In this document: positions 18,345 through 27,003 of the stretch, piece after piece | How positions within the stretch are numbered: position 1 is the stretch's first letter | Layout: each line of letters begins with the position of its first letter | Origin: SB11 sp964584305 | GTDB lineage: Bacteria; Bacteroidota; Bacteroidia; UBA8524 | Direction of reading: 5' to 3' | DNA: 64,000 nt | Assembly: GCA_964584305.1 (NCBI GenBank) | Contig: CAZOZL010000003.1 | Span: 62,001-126,000, forward strand | Translations under genes and position numbers: made by a program | Notes under the pieces: model-generated | The model's database searches: none | What the model saw: the letters and a program-made list of their open reading frames with translations, nothing else | What the model was told of the DNA's origin: nothing

Positions 18345-19736
18345 CTATAACTCCCCATCGCCTGTTTGATTTTTAAAATCAATGCCTCGTTCTGCCAATC
18401 GTTTGTGGTAAATAGAATACCGCTCGAAAGAGCGAGTAACAAAATAAGAAGTAGCAACTACTATCATAATGGGGACAAACAGGGCATACCCTCCTGTAAT
18501 CTCGGCTATTAAAAATATACCCGTTAGTGGTGCATGGATAACTCCTGCTATTACCCCCGCCATACCCGCAACTATAAAGTTTGATTCTTCAAGATGGAAA
18601 AAGCCCGTTAAATTCACAAATCGAGAGAATACAAAACCGGCCATTGCACCTGTAAACATACTGGGTCCAAATATGCCACCATTTCCACCCGCCCCCAAAG
18701 TAAGCGAGGCAGCAATTACCTTTAAAAAAGTGATGATGGCGGCAAAGCCTAATAATAACCAAGCATTGTTTAATAATAAATTGCCAAAAATGGCATTTGC
18801 TCCTAATTTATAATCCGCTCCTTCTAATAAGTCTTTTATTAAAACATAGCCCTCGCCAAACAATGGTGGGAAAATAAAAATAAGTAAACAAAGGGTAAGC
18901 CCTGCATAGACTACTCGCTTCCATTTATTGGCATAAGCAAAAAAATGTTGCTCAATTTTTAGCGAAGTACGTATCATATATACTGACAGTAGCCCAATGC
19001 CAATGCCCATTGTTATATAAAAAGGGATACTACTAATATCCCACTTATTTACAATTAAAAAGAAAAATTTATCAGGGTATAATAGTTGTGAAACTACTGA
19101 TGCCGTAGCCGTTGAAATAATTAAGGGAATAATAAAAGGGATACTAAAATCAAACAAAAGTACTTCAAGGGCAAAAATAACCCCCGTTATAGGGGCATTA
19201 AAAATAGCGGCAATACCTGCCGCCGCTCCACTGGCTAATAGTAAAGTACGCTCTTTATACCCAATTCTAAAATTTTTTGCTACTGTGCTACCAATGGCTG
19301 CACCACTGCTTACAATGGGGGCTTCTAATCCTACGGAGCCACCCATGCTAACGGTTAGAGCACTGGTAAGTAAATGACTCCAAATATTGTTTTTGTCTAA
19401 ATAGCTGCGTTGTTTGGCTATACTATATATAATTTGCCCTACACCGTGTTGCATTTTCCCTTTAAGTAGCCAGCGCACCACCAATACAGTAAGAATAATA
19501 CCAATTAATGGAAATATAAAAAACGAATTTTGAAGGAAAGACCCCTGAACTGTATCAGACAAAAGATGCTCGAAAAAGTTGGCAGCTTTTTTTAGTAGCA
19601 CTGCTGATAAGCCTGCTACAATGCCAATTATAATGCAAAGTATAATTAACATATTGCGTTTATTAACGTATTTAGATTGCCAGTCTAAATAGCCATATAG
19701 CATATGTTTTATTCCTTTTTTTACCTCGCGCTTCAT
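18345..19736 (-). CDS. CLC-type chloride channel / H+-Cl- antiporter
   Basis: Polytopic membrane protein of 463 residues, without C-terminal CBS domains. It carries the family motifs GGSVGLEAP with the external gating Glu at 138, FNAPITGVIFALEVLLF (with a Glu at the place of the internal proton Glu of antiporters) and GAGGNGGIFGPSMFTGA. Having both glutamates favours exchange of chloride for protons over a pure channel. The first selectivity motif is HGVG, not GSGIPE. It is transcribed alone, with a -7 box 7 nt before its ATG. Confidence 0.92.
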   Translation of the reverse strand: MKREVKKGIKHMLYGYLDWQSKYVNKRNMLIILCIIIGIVAGLSAVLLKKAANFFEHLLSDTVQGSFLQNSFFIFPLIGIILTVLVVRWLLKGKMQHGVGQIIYSIAKQRSYLDKNNIWSHLLTSALTVSMGGSVGLEAPIVSSGAAIGSTVAKNFRIGYKERTLLLASGAAAGIAAIFNAPITGVIFALEVLLFDFSIPFIIPLIISTATASVVSQLLYPDKFFFLIVNKWDISSIPFYITMGIGIGLLSVYMIRTSLKIEQHFFAYANKWKRVVYAGLTLCLLIFIFPPLFGEGYVLIKDLLEGADYKLGANAIFGNLLLNNAWLLLGFAAIITFLKVIAASLTLGAGGNGGIFGPSMFTGAMAGFVFSRFVNLTGFFHLEESNFIVAGMAGVIAGVIHAPLTGIFLIAEITGGYALFVPIMIVVATSYFVTRSFERYSIYHKRLAERGIDFKNQTGDGEL

Positions 19737-19743
19737 GAGGCTG

Positions 19744-19751
19744 CAAAAGTA
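19744..19751 (-). promoter_or_regulatory. -7 promoter box of the CLC gene, near-leaderless
   Basis: On the minus strand TACTTTTG matches TAnnTTTG exactly, 7 nt before the ATG at 19736. Confidence 0.5.
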
Positions 19752-19944
19752 GGGCTTAAAAGCTGAAAATACTTAATAAATAAAGGCGTTGGTTAGCCCA
19801 ATACAGTAGCCTAACTTAAGGTGTTTATTTGCCTGTGAAACAAACTAATATCAAAATAGTTTTTCCTAATATGTATATAAAACAACGGTGGGGGATGGTG
19901 GTGAAACAAGAAAATAGTTAACCAGCTCCCTGCTAAAAGAATAA

Positions 19945-20826
19945 CTAATGGTTTAGCAAATATTTTTTTGCTTCAGCCAATTTATCTTTTTCTTTTTGTG
20001 GCAATTCAGGATATTCAATATTTAGCTCTTTTAGTTTATCGGCAATAATATTGGCTATCGCAGCACGGGTAAACCATTTATTATCAGCAGGTACAATATA
20101 CCAAGGGGCTTTGTGGGTACTGGTTTCGCTAAGTGCATCCTCGTATGCTTTTTGGTACTTATCCCAATATCCCCGCTCGTTAATATCCCCAAAGCTAAAT
20201 TTCCAATTCTTTTCAGGGTTATCAATCCGTTCTAAAAACCTAATTTTCTGTTCCTTTTTTGATAGGTGAAGAAAAAATTTAAGCACTACTGTGCCGTTTT
20301 CAGTAATCCCTTTCTCAAAGTTTCTAATTTGCTCATACCTGTTTTGCCAAAAACCTGAATCTATCTGCTCAACGCTACTAATATTAGGTAATTGCTCACT
20401 CAAAATATACTGGGGGTGTACTTTGGTTATCAGCACATTTTCGTAATGGCTGCGGTTAAAAATACCTATGCGCCCACGCTCGGGCAAGGCTTTGTAGTGC
20501 CGCCACAAAAAATCGTGGTCATACTCTTCTTTGCTGGGATGTTTAAAACTAAAAACTTGGCATCCTTGCGGGTTTAGCCCACTCATTACCCGTTTTATAG
20601 CGCCGTCTTTTCCTGCGGCATCCATTGCCTGAAAAATAAGAAGGACACTATACTTGTTGTGGGCGTATAGCTTGTCCTGCAATTTTCGTAACCGTTTAAT
20701 GTCTTTTTTTAAATGTTTGCGTGCTTCTGTTTCATCCTCAAAACCTTTGTTATAAGAAGGGTCGTAGTTTTTAAGGTTAACTTTTGTATTCGGCGGTACT
20801 AAAAATTTGGCGGTATGTTGTTTCAT
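19945..20826 (-). CDS. Polyphosphate kinase 2 family protein
   Basis: PPK2-type kinase of 293 residues that transfers phosphate between polyphosphate and nucleotides in the cytoplasm. It contains the Walker A region AMDAAGKDGAIKRVMSG, the FKHPSKEEYDHDFLWR segment, Walker B GIFNRSHYENVL, and the lid sequence FFLHLSKKEQKIRF. The single-domain length fits PPK2 of the AMP/ADP/GDP-phosphorylating types, but the nucleotide preference cannot be decided here. No ppk1 or ppx is in the window. Confidence 0.92.
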   Translation of the reverse strand: MKQHTAKFLVPPNTKVNLKNYDPSYNKGFEDETEARKHLKKDIKRLRKLQDKLYAHNKYSVLLIFQAMDAAGKDGAIKRVMSGLNPQGCQVFSFKHPSKEEYDHDFLWRHYKALPERGRIGIFNRSHYENVLITKVHPQYILSEQLPNISSVEQIDSGFWQNRYEQIRNFEKGITENGTVVLKFFLHLSKKEQKIRFLERIDNPEKNWKFSFGDINERGYWDKYQKAYEDALSETSTHKAPWYIVPADNKWFTRAAIANIIADKLKELNIEYPELPQKEKDKLAEAKKYLLNH

Positions 20827-20885
20827 AAAGTACCAATATACAATTTTTGTTTTTTTTCGTCCTACTTACGCTAAGTGTTGTTTGC

Positions 20886-21902
20886 CTACTCTATAAAATA
20901 CTGATAGTTTTTAAAAATATGGCGAAAAATATAATCTTGAACGGTAATTAACTCGGGGTTTCCCTCTATAAAAGCAAAATAATTATCAGTGTCATATACC
21001 AATAAATTGCCCTCATTATCATATATCGATTTTGTGTCCACAGTAACAGGTTTGTAGTATATAGTTAACTTGGCAGAAGTGCCGTCTGTTCTTTTAATTT
21101 CAATAATACATTTAGGTGTAGCTTCTTTGAGCGAGTCGATATAACTTTTTGAGTACCCGCTTAAATAAGTCTCGTATGTTACTTTGGCAAACTGTGCTAC
21201 ATAGGGTTTTACTATGGTTTGGTTGGTGTTTTTGGCAGGCAATCCATTTTGGCTAACCACAAAAACATTCCCTGCTTTGCGGTTTATTTTAAACGATTTA
21301 GCAGCACTATCAGGATAGGTAACGGAGACAGAAGAAAATTTATTAAGTGGCGTGTCAAATATTGCCTTATCGCGCCAGTCTATTATATTTACGCTATACC
21401 GCGAGGATAAGTACCCTACAAAACCAGGTATATGCACCACAAAAGGGATGGTAGAGCCTTCTATATACATGAATGTGCCTGTTTCATCGGCAGTAGTGCC
21501 ACCCACATAGTAGGTAATGGTTTTTTTACCGTTTTGAAACACCTCCACCTTTCTGCCTGTGGTTGCCAAGTTGGCTACTACTCGTTTTTGTGCTTCTTGC
21601 CCCACAGGGTTTTTTGCCTCAATTTTTCTAATGGTTTTTAACAAGCGTTCTATTTTATCGGGTGCGGCATTAAAGGCATTATTCACCGTCCAAATATTAT
21701 CGTTCTTTTTACGTAGCAAAACATACTCACCACTTCTATTGGCTAAAAATATGCTATCTATGGTTTCCACATCTTTTACTGCAAAGTTTTTCTTTTCAGT
21801 AAGGTTTTGTTTTCCTGCTTTATTTATAAGGGGCAAGGCTATAATGGCAATAACCAACAATATGGAAAGTACAATTAAACTTCTTTTAATTTTTATGTTC
21901 AT
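20886..21902 (-). CDS. DUF4340 domain-containing membrane-anchored protein
   Basis: A 338-residue protein with one N-terminal membrane helix (about 8-26, SLIVLSILLVIAIIALPLI) and a large extracytoplasmic part. Features of DUF4340 are IDSIFLANRSGEYVLLRKK, NIWTVNNAFNAAPDKIERLLKTI and a repeat of the same strand-helix pattern further on. In other bacteria such proteins are often next to gliding or ABC-transporter genes; no such genes are adjacent here, and function is unknown. A -7 box lies 7 nt before the ATG. Confidence 0.75.
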   Translation of the reverse strand: MNIKIKRSLIVLSILLVIAIIALPLINKAGKQNLTEKKNFAVKDVETIDSIFLANRSGEYVLLRKKNDNIWTVNNAFNAAPDKIERLLKTIRKIEAKNPVGQEAQKRVVANLATTGRKVEVFQNGKKTITYYVGGTTADETGTFMYIEGSTIPFVVHIPGFVGYLSSRYSVNIIDWRDKAIFDTPLNKFSSVSVTYPDSAAKSFKINRKAGNVFVVSQNGLPAKNTNQTIVKPYVAQFAKVTYETYLSGYSKSYIDSLKEATPKCIIEIKRTDGTSAKLTIYYKPVTVDTKSIYDNEGNLLVYDTDNYFAFIEGNPELITVQDYIFRHIFKNYQYFIE

Positions 21903-21909
21903 GCGGCGG

Positions 21910-21917
21910 CAAAGTTA
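21910..21917 (-). promoter_or_regulatory. -7 promoter box of the DUF4340 gene, near-leaderless
   Basis: On the minus strand TAACTTTG matches TAnnTTTG, followed by 7 nt and then the ATG at 21902. Confidence 0.5.
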
Positions 21918-21958
21918 GTAAACAGAACGTTAACCAGTAGTTGTAGGTTGAAATTGTT

Positions 21959-22179
21959 TTAAAAATACAATTTGTAACCGAAATGCCCGCCAGCTATATG
22001 TACAGTGGTGCTGTAAATTTGATATAACGAAGGACTAAAAATGCTTTTAAAATCAAGAGTAAAAGCCCTTTCTTCTCAATTTGAAAATAATATTGAACGG
22101 GTAAATAAGTGGCGATGAAGCCCCCATCATTTAGTATATTTTTTTTCACATCGTAAGTTTCTACACAGTACCCACAAAT
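21959..22179 (-). pseudogene. Frameshifted C-terminal remnant of an outer-membrane beta-barrel protein
   Basis: The 300-bp gap between the DUF4340 gene and glf is not empty. On the minus strand one frame reads DVKKNILNDGGFIATYLPVQ then YYFQIEKK; after a one-base shift in AAAGGG the next frame reads FTLDFKSIFSPSLYQIYST, then HIAGGHFGYKLYF and stops. Alternating aromatic and polar residues and a final Phe are what an outer-membrane beta-barrel C-terminus looks like. Upstream the frame is closed by a stop (CTA on the plus strand at 22180), so at most about 70 residues survive. The assignment rests on pattern only. Confidence 0.45.
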
Positions 22180-22202
22180 CTATTCCGTATAATTGCCTTT
22201 AG

Positions 22203-23333
22203 GTGAGTTACGATAATATAGACTTATTAATAGCGGGTGCTGGTCCTGTGGGCTGTGTAGTAGCTGAAAGGGCAGCTTCGCAAATGGGGTGGAAGTGCTT
22301 AATAGTAGAAAAACGCCCACATATAGCGGGCAATTGCTTTGACTATTTAGATGAAAATGGCTTGCTAATTCACCAATATGGACCGCACTATTTCCGTACG
22401 GATAATGCTGATGTGGTTAATTATCTTTCGCAGTTTACAGCATGGATACCGGGTAACTATATTGTAAAAAGCAGTGTGAATGGCGAGTTGTACCCCTTTC
22501 CTATTAACTTAAACACATTACGGAAATTTTTTAATCGCCCTGATTTAAATCCTGAAACTGCCGAGCAATTATTAGAAGAAAAACGAGAAAAAATTGATGA
22601 CCCAAAAAATTCAGAAGAATTTGTACTAAGCCGTGTAGGTAGAGAATTGTACGAAGCATTTTACCTTAATTATACACAAAAACAATGGGGTAAACACCCT
22701 AATGAATTAGCTCCTTCAGTGTGTGGGCGCATCCCTATAAGGTTTACCGAAGAAGAAAGCTATGTGAACCACAAATTTAAAATAATGCCTGTTGATGGTT
22801 TCTCAAGTATGTTTAATCGTATGCTTGATAATCCATTAATTTCAGTAGAGTTAGAAACTGATTTTTTAAAAATTAGGGAGGAAATAAAACCCACTAAGGG
22901 TATAATTTATACAGGTGCTATTGATGAGTATTTTAAGTATAGGCAGGGTGAATTACAATGGCGTTCTTTACATTTTGAATTTACTACCTACGATAAAGAA
23001 TTTTATTTACCAGCTACACAGGTAAACTACCCTAATGATTTTGAATATACCCGTGAAGTTGAAATAAAACACGTTACCCGTCAAAAACATAGCAAAACGG
23101 TAGTAAGTCGTGAGTTTCCTCGCAGTAAAGGAGAGCCATACTATCCCGTACCTTCAAAAGATACCGCCGAGATGTATGAGCGGTATCGCCAATTGGCAGA
23201 GCATGAAACCTTTATTAATAAGGTGTATTTTGGCGGTCGGTTAGCGCACTATACCTATATAAATACCGATGAGGCTGTGCTTAATGCCTTTGAAGTTTTT
23301 GAAAGAATAAAATCTGACTTTGCCAATGGATAA
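22203..23333 (+). CDS. glf: UDP-galactopyranose mutase
   Basis: FAD-dependent enzyme interconverting UDP-galactopyranose and UDP-galactofuranose for surface glycans. The 376-residue product has the FAD loop GAGPVGCVVAERAA close to the N-terminus, VEKRPHIAGNCFD, the YGPHYFRTDN signature, FYLNYTQKQWG and a C-terminal GRLAHYTYIN stretch (second FAD contact). The start is GTG 22203; there is no ATG upstream of the FAD loop. A near-consensus -7 box (TATAATTG) lies 7 nt before it. The next gene starts inside its 3' end. Confidence 0.92.
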   Translation: MSYDNIDLLIAGAGPVGCVVAERAASQMGWKCLIVEKRPHIAGNCFDYLDENGLLIHQYGPHYFRTDNADVVNYLSQFTAWIPGNYIVKSSVNGELYPFPINLNTLRKFFNRPDLNPETAEQLLEEKREKIDDPKNSEEFVLSRVGRELYEAFYLNYTQKQWGKHPNELAPSVCGRIPIRFTEEESYVNHKFKIMPVDGFSSMFNRMLDNPLISVELETDFLKIREEIKPTKGIIYTGAIDEYFKYRQGELQWRSLHFEFTTYDKEFYLPATQVNYPNDFEYTREVEIKHVTRQKHSKTVVSREFPRSKGEPYYPVPSKDTAEMYERYRQLAEHETFINKVYFGGRLAHYTYINTDEAVLNAFEVFERIKSDFANG

Positions 23334-24021
23334 CCTTTGGGTAGTACTACCTGTTTATAACGAGGAGGACTGTATAAAACAGGTGGTAAGCGAGTGGCTA
23401 CCTATACTTGAAACGGTAAGCACTCGTTTCACTCTTTGTATTTTAAACGATGGTTCTACCGATGCTACGCCTAAAATAATTGATGCACTTGCTGCCCAAC
23501 ACTCAACCTTAAAAATAATTCATAAAACCAATAACGGGCATGGGCAAACCTGTGTGATGGGTTACAAAATAGCTCTAAAAAATAATGCCGAATGGATTTT
23601 TCAAATAGATAGTGACGGACAATGCGACCCAAAATATTTTGAGCAATTTGTGGCTTTAAGCCAGCAGCACAAAGCCATTTATGGTTTTAGAAATACCCGT
23701 GATGATGGGTATAAACGCTGGTTAATGTCGCGCATAGTTACTTGGTTTGTATGGTTGGCTACGGGTACTTGGGTGCGTGATGCTAATGTACCCTATCGCT
23801 TAATGCACAAAGATGTTTTAGCACCGCTTTTAAGTAAAATCCCTACTGATTTTTACTTAGCCAATATTTTAGTAGCAGTAGGGCAACAAAAAAAAGTGGA
23901 TATAGAATGGGGCAATATCCATTTTAGGGAACGTAGAGGTGGAGAACCCAGCATAAAAACTTTTACATTTGCGAAACACGGTTTTAAACTTTATAGGCAA
24001 CTGCGCCGTGCCAAGTTATAA
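23326..24021 (+). CDS. Family 2 glycosyltransferase (polyprenyl-phosphate sugar transferase type)
   Basis: A 231-residue GT-A enzyme with VVLPVYNEEDCIKQVV at the N-terminus, LNDGSTDATPKI, the metal-binding IDSDGQ (DxD) motif and a VPYRLMHKDVLA region like DPM1/DPMS-type transferases. There is no strong C-terminal membrane anchor. I chose ATG 23326 over the in-frame TTG at 23320; it overlaps the end of glf by 8 bp. It probably loads a sugar onto a lipid carrier for the GT39-type protein encoded 2 bp downstream. Confidence 0.88.
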   Translation: MDNLWVVLPVYNEEDCIKQVVSEWLPILETVSTRFTLCILNDGSTDATPKIIDALAAQHSTLKIIHKTNNGHGQTCVMGYKIALKNNAEWIFQIDSDGQCDPKYFEQFVALSQQHKAIYGFRNTRDDGYKRWLMSRIVTWFVWLATGTWVRDANVPYRLMHKDVLAPLLSKIPTDFYLANILVAVGQQKKVDIEWGNIHFRERRGGEPSIKTFTFAKHGFKLYRQLRRAKL

Positions 24022-24023
24022 CT

Positions 24024-26948
24024 ATGCAACAGCCTTTACACATAATAAGCATAATAGATAAGCGTGTTAACCTATCTAAAATTATAGGCAATGCAGCAAG
24101 CCTGCTCAATGGCAACACAGCAATAAAAATTCAATTCTTATATGCTGATGGATTAAAAAAAAGCCTTGAAACACAATTATCTAAAAACAAACATATTGGC
24201 AAACATATAAAAGCCAACACCTTTTGCACTACAAGTTTTGATGATAAGGTTAATCCGTTTTCAAAAATTGCAATAGCTGCAAACAACAATTACTGGGTAG
24301 TTAAGCCCGAATATTTACCACAGCTTCAAAATTTATACAAAGAGTTTAATAACGAAATTGAGGATAGTGAAACCGTATATTTATTAGCTTCTAAAGAACA
24401 AAAAACTTCTTTTTTGGGAGGGCTATTGTTTAGGCTTTTTCATACTGTTAAAGCAAAAGGCATACACAATGGCTTTGTAGCTTTTAATGGGGAATTGGCT
24501 GCCCGCCTACTATTGCTGCAAGGTATTACTGCTGCCAATTTTTCGTATAAAATAGCTTCTTACGCTGCTTTATCACAAATTAGAGTGAAGGAGTTGGAGA
24601 CTAAAACAGCAGTGTACACGGGTAAAATAAGTAGTGCAAACACACTGCTAAATGCGGCAACCAATCTTTGGCAGTGGATGGTTACAGCCCCTTTGCAAAC
24701 CCTAAAACAAAAAAACGGAGGCAGTATTTGGCAAGCCCAGCACCCCATTTGGCGTTTGCTATTTTTTTGCTTGGCTATTTTAGGCATCATTAGTTTTCCT
24801 ATACTTAGCTTTAGTTACGGCATTACTTGGGATGAATACGGTGATGCAGAATATGCAAAACGGGTGCTTAGCTATTATATGACCTTTGGTGATGATAAAA
24901 GTGTTTTTACCGAAGCTAAAACCAATACTATTTTTGGACATTTGCTATACTACGGCGCATCGGTAAATTTATTTATGGCATTTGTGGCAAAATATTTATC
25001 GCCCTTTGGCTTGTATGAAACCCGCCATATAATAGTATCACTTATTGGCATTACGGGCATTATATATACAGGCAGGGTGGGCAAACTTTTGGGCAACTGG
25101 CAGGTAGGCACTATTGTGCTGCTTTTGCTTTTGGTATCGCCCCATTTTTTTGGGCATCAGTTTAATAATCAAAAAGATACTCCTTTTGCTGCGGGCTATA
25201 TTATTTCTATATATTATCTTATTTGTTTTGTACGTGAGCTACCCCAACCCTCTCGCAAAACAAGTTTTTTGGTAGCACTATCTTTTGGGCTCACTATTGG
25301 TGTGCGGATAGGTGGTGTATTACTGCCTGCATACTTGCTGCTGTGTATGGGCTTGTGGTGGCTATACCAAACGGTAAAAACCAATTTCAAAATCACTAAT
25401 AAATTAATAATTCCCTTTGCTATACGGTTTGCAATAATTGGGATTTCCAGCTATACCATCGGTATTTTGTTTTGGCCTTGGGCATTAAAAAACCCTATTG
25501 ATAACCCCATTAGCGCACTCATCCGATTTACCAACTATCAAAATGTATTTAATTTTGAATTGTTTGAGGGCGAGGTACTATACATGGCTGATAAGCCTTG
25601 GTACTATTTGCCCAAATATATTGTAATACAAACCCCGCTATTTATATGGGCAGGGATTGTTTTGTTTAGTGTTTTTATTTTTACGCAATTAAAAAATAAA
25701 AACCTTTGGCTGTGGTTGCTTCTGTTTTTTGTAGCCATTTTCCCTGTTAGCTATGCCATTATTAAAAATTCGAGCTTGTACAATGGTTGGCGGCAATTTT
25801 TATTTGTTTACCCACCGTTGGTTGTTTTATCGGCATTGGGTTGGCAAAGGCTGGTACAAGTATCAAAACAAAATAGCATTAGGCTTGCCCTGTTTGGGGT
25901 ATTATTTTTAAATATAGGCTATATAGGTTTTTGGATGATAAAAAACCACCCCAATCAGTATGTTTATTTCAACGAGGTTGTAGGTGGAACTAATGGCGCG
26001 TACACCCGCTACGAAACAGATTATTATAGCAATAGCCTTAAACAAGCGGCTAATTGGTTTACTGCAAATGTGGGTATAGATAAACCCTATATTATTAGCA
26101 CTAATAATGAAACACAAACGGCTGATTACTACATAAAAAAAGAAAATGATGCTGCACGGGTAGTTTGGTCGCGCGAGCATGAAGTACTTACAAAAACTGC
26201 CGATTATTCTTTTATTACCACCCGGTCAATGTCTCAAAACCAGCTTACTTGTGGTTTTTTTCCGCCACGGGGTACAATACATACTATTACGGTAGATGGA
26301 ATACCCTTAGTGGCTATTGTGAAGCGAGAGAATAACTACTTGCCCAAAGCCGATATTTTTTATGATAAAAGACAGTTTGACTCAGCCGTTTTTTATGCTA
26401 AAAAAGCCGTTAAATACGATAGTAAAAATGTAGAAGCACTACGTTTATTAGGGCAGGCACATATAAGTTTGGGCAATATTGATGAAGCCGAAAAATACCT
26501 TTGGCAAAACTATACACTTTTTCCTGATGATTATTTGGGATTAGAATTAATAGGCGAAACTTATTTTAGAAAAAAACAATACGATAGTGCGGTGTACTAT
26601 TTTAAAAAATCAACAGAATTACGCATCAACTTCTCAAAAGGATACCTTAATTGGGGCGTAGCCCAGTTTAATCAAAAAAAATACAAAGCGGCTATCATTA
26701 ATTTCAACAAAACCATTAAATACGCTAGTAAAGTAAAACCCAGTTATTATACATTTATTGCCAAAAGTTACCACGCTCTAAAACAATATGCAAAAGGTAT
26801 TGAGGCAGCTAATACCGCCCTTACCATTAACCCCAACGAAGCAGAAGCGTATAAAATGTTAGCCATTATTTATGATGAAATGGGCAATACTACCCACGCC
26901 CAAGCCATGTATAAACGCTATATTGAAATTACGGGTAGGTATGAATAA
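24024..26948 (+). CDS. Fusion protein: degenerate GT2 domain, GT39/PMT-like membrane transferase, TPR tail
   Basis: A 974-residue protein with three parts. Residues 1-235 look like a family 2 glycosyltransferase that has lost its DxD motif: LLFRLFHTVKAKGIHNGFVA, then a Y-K-I-A-S-Y stretch and a late polar strand follow the usual GT2 order. Residues about 243-700 contain around ten or more membrane helices; the first loop has GITWDEYGDAEY with the Asp-Glu pair at 270-271, the catalytic signature of PMT/ArnT-like (GT39/GT-C) transferases that use lipid-linked sugars. Residues about 775-974 hold roughly five TPR repeats. It likely glycosylates a periplasmic protein or lipid, using the product of the preceding GT2. 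Confidence 0.82.
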   Translation: MQQPLHIISIIDKRVNLSKIIGNAASLLNGNTAIKIQFLYADGLKKSLETQLSKNKHIGKHIKANTFCTTSFDDKVNPFSKIAIAANNNYWVVKPEYLPQLQNLYKEFNNEIEDSETVYLLASKEQKTSFLGGLLFRLFHTVKAKGIHNGFVAFNGELAARLLLLQGITAANFSYKIASYAALSQIRVKELETKTAVYTGKISSANTLLNAATNLWQWMVTAPLQTLKQKNGGSIWQAQHPIWRLLFFCLAILGIISFPILSFSYGITWDEYGDAEYAKRVLSYYMTFGDDKSVFTEAKTNTIFGHLLYYGASVNLFMAFVAKYLSPFGLYETRHIIVSLIGITGIIYTGRVGKLLGNWQVGTIVLLLLLVSPHFFGHQFNNQKDTPFAAGYIISIYYLICFVRELPQPSRKTSFLVALSFGLTIGVRIGGVLLPAYLLLCMGLWWLYQTVKTNFKITNKLIIPFAIRFAIIGISSYTIGILFWPWALKNPIDNPISALIRFTNYQNVFNFELFEGEVLYMADKPWYYLPKYIVIQTPLFIWAGIVLFSVFIFTQLKNKNLWLWLLLFFVAIFPVSYAIIKNSSLYNGWRQFLFVYPPLVVLSALGWQRLVQVSKQNSIRLALFGVLFLNIGYIGFWMIKNHPNQYVYFNEVVGGTNGAYTRYETDYYSNSLKQAANWFTANVGIDKPYIISTNNETQTADYYIKKENDAARVVWSREHEVLTKTADYSFITTRSMSQNQLTCGFFPPRGTIHTITVDGIPLVAIVKRENNYLPKADIFYDKRQFDSAVFYAKKAVKYDSKNVEALRLLGQAHISLGNIDEAEKYLWQNYTLFPDDYLGLELIGETYFRKKQYDSAVYYFKKSTELRINFSKGYLNWGVAQFNQKKYKAAIINFNKTIKYASKVKPSYYTFIAKSYHALKQYAKGIEAANTALTINPNEAEAYKMLAIIYDEMGNTTHAQAMYKRYIEITGRYE

Positions 26949-27003
26949 GAAAATTAGCTGGCACACTGTTTGAATGTTTAATGCAAAAGCCCTTAAAAAA
27001 TCT

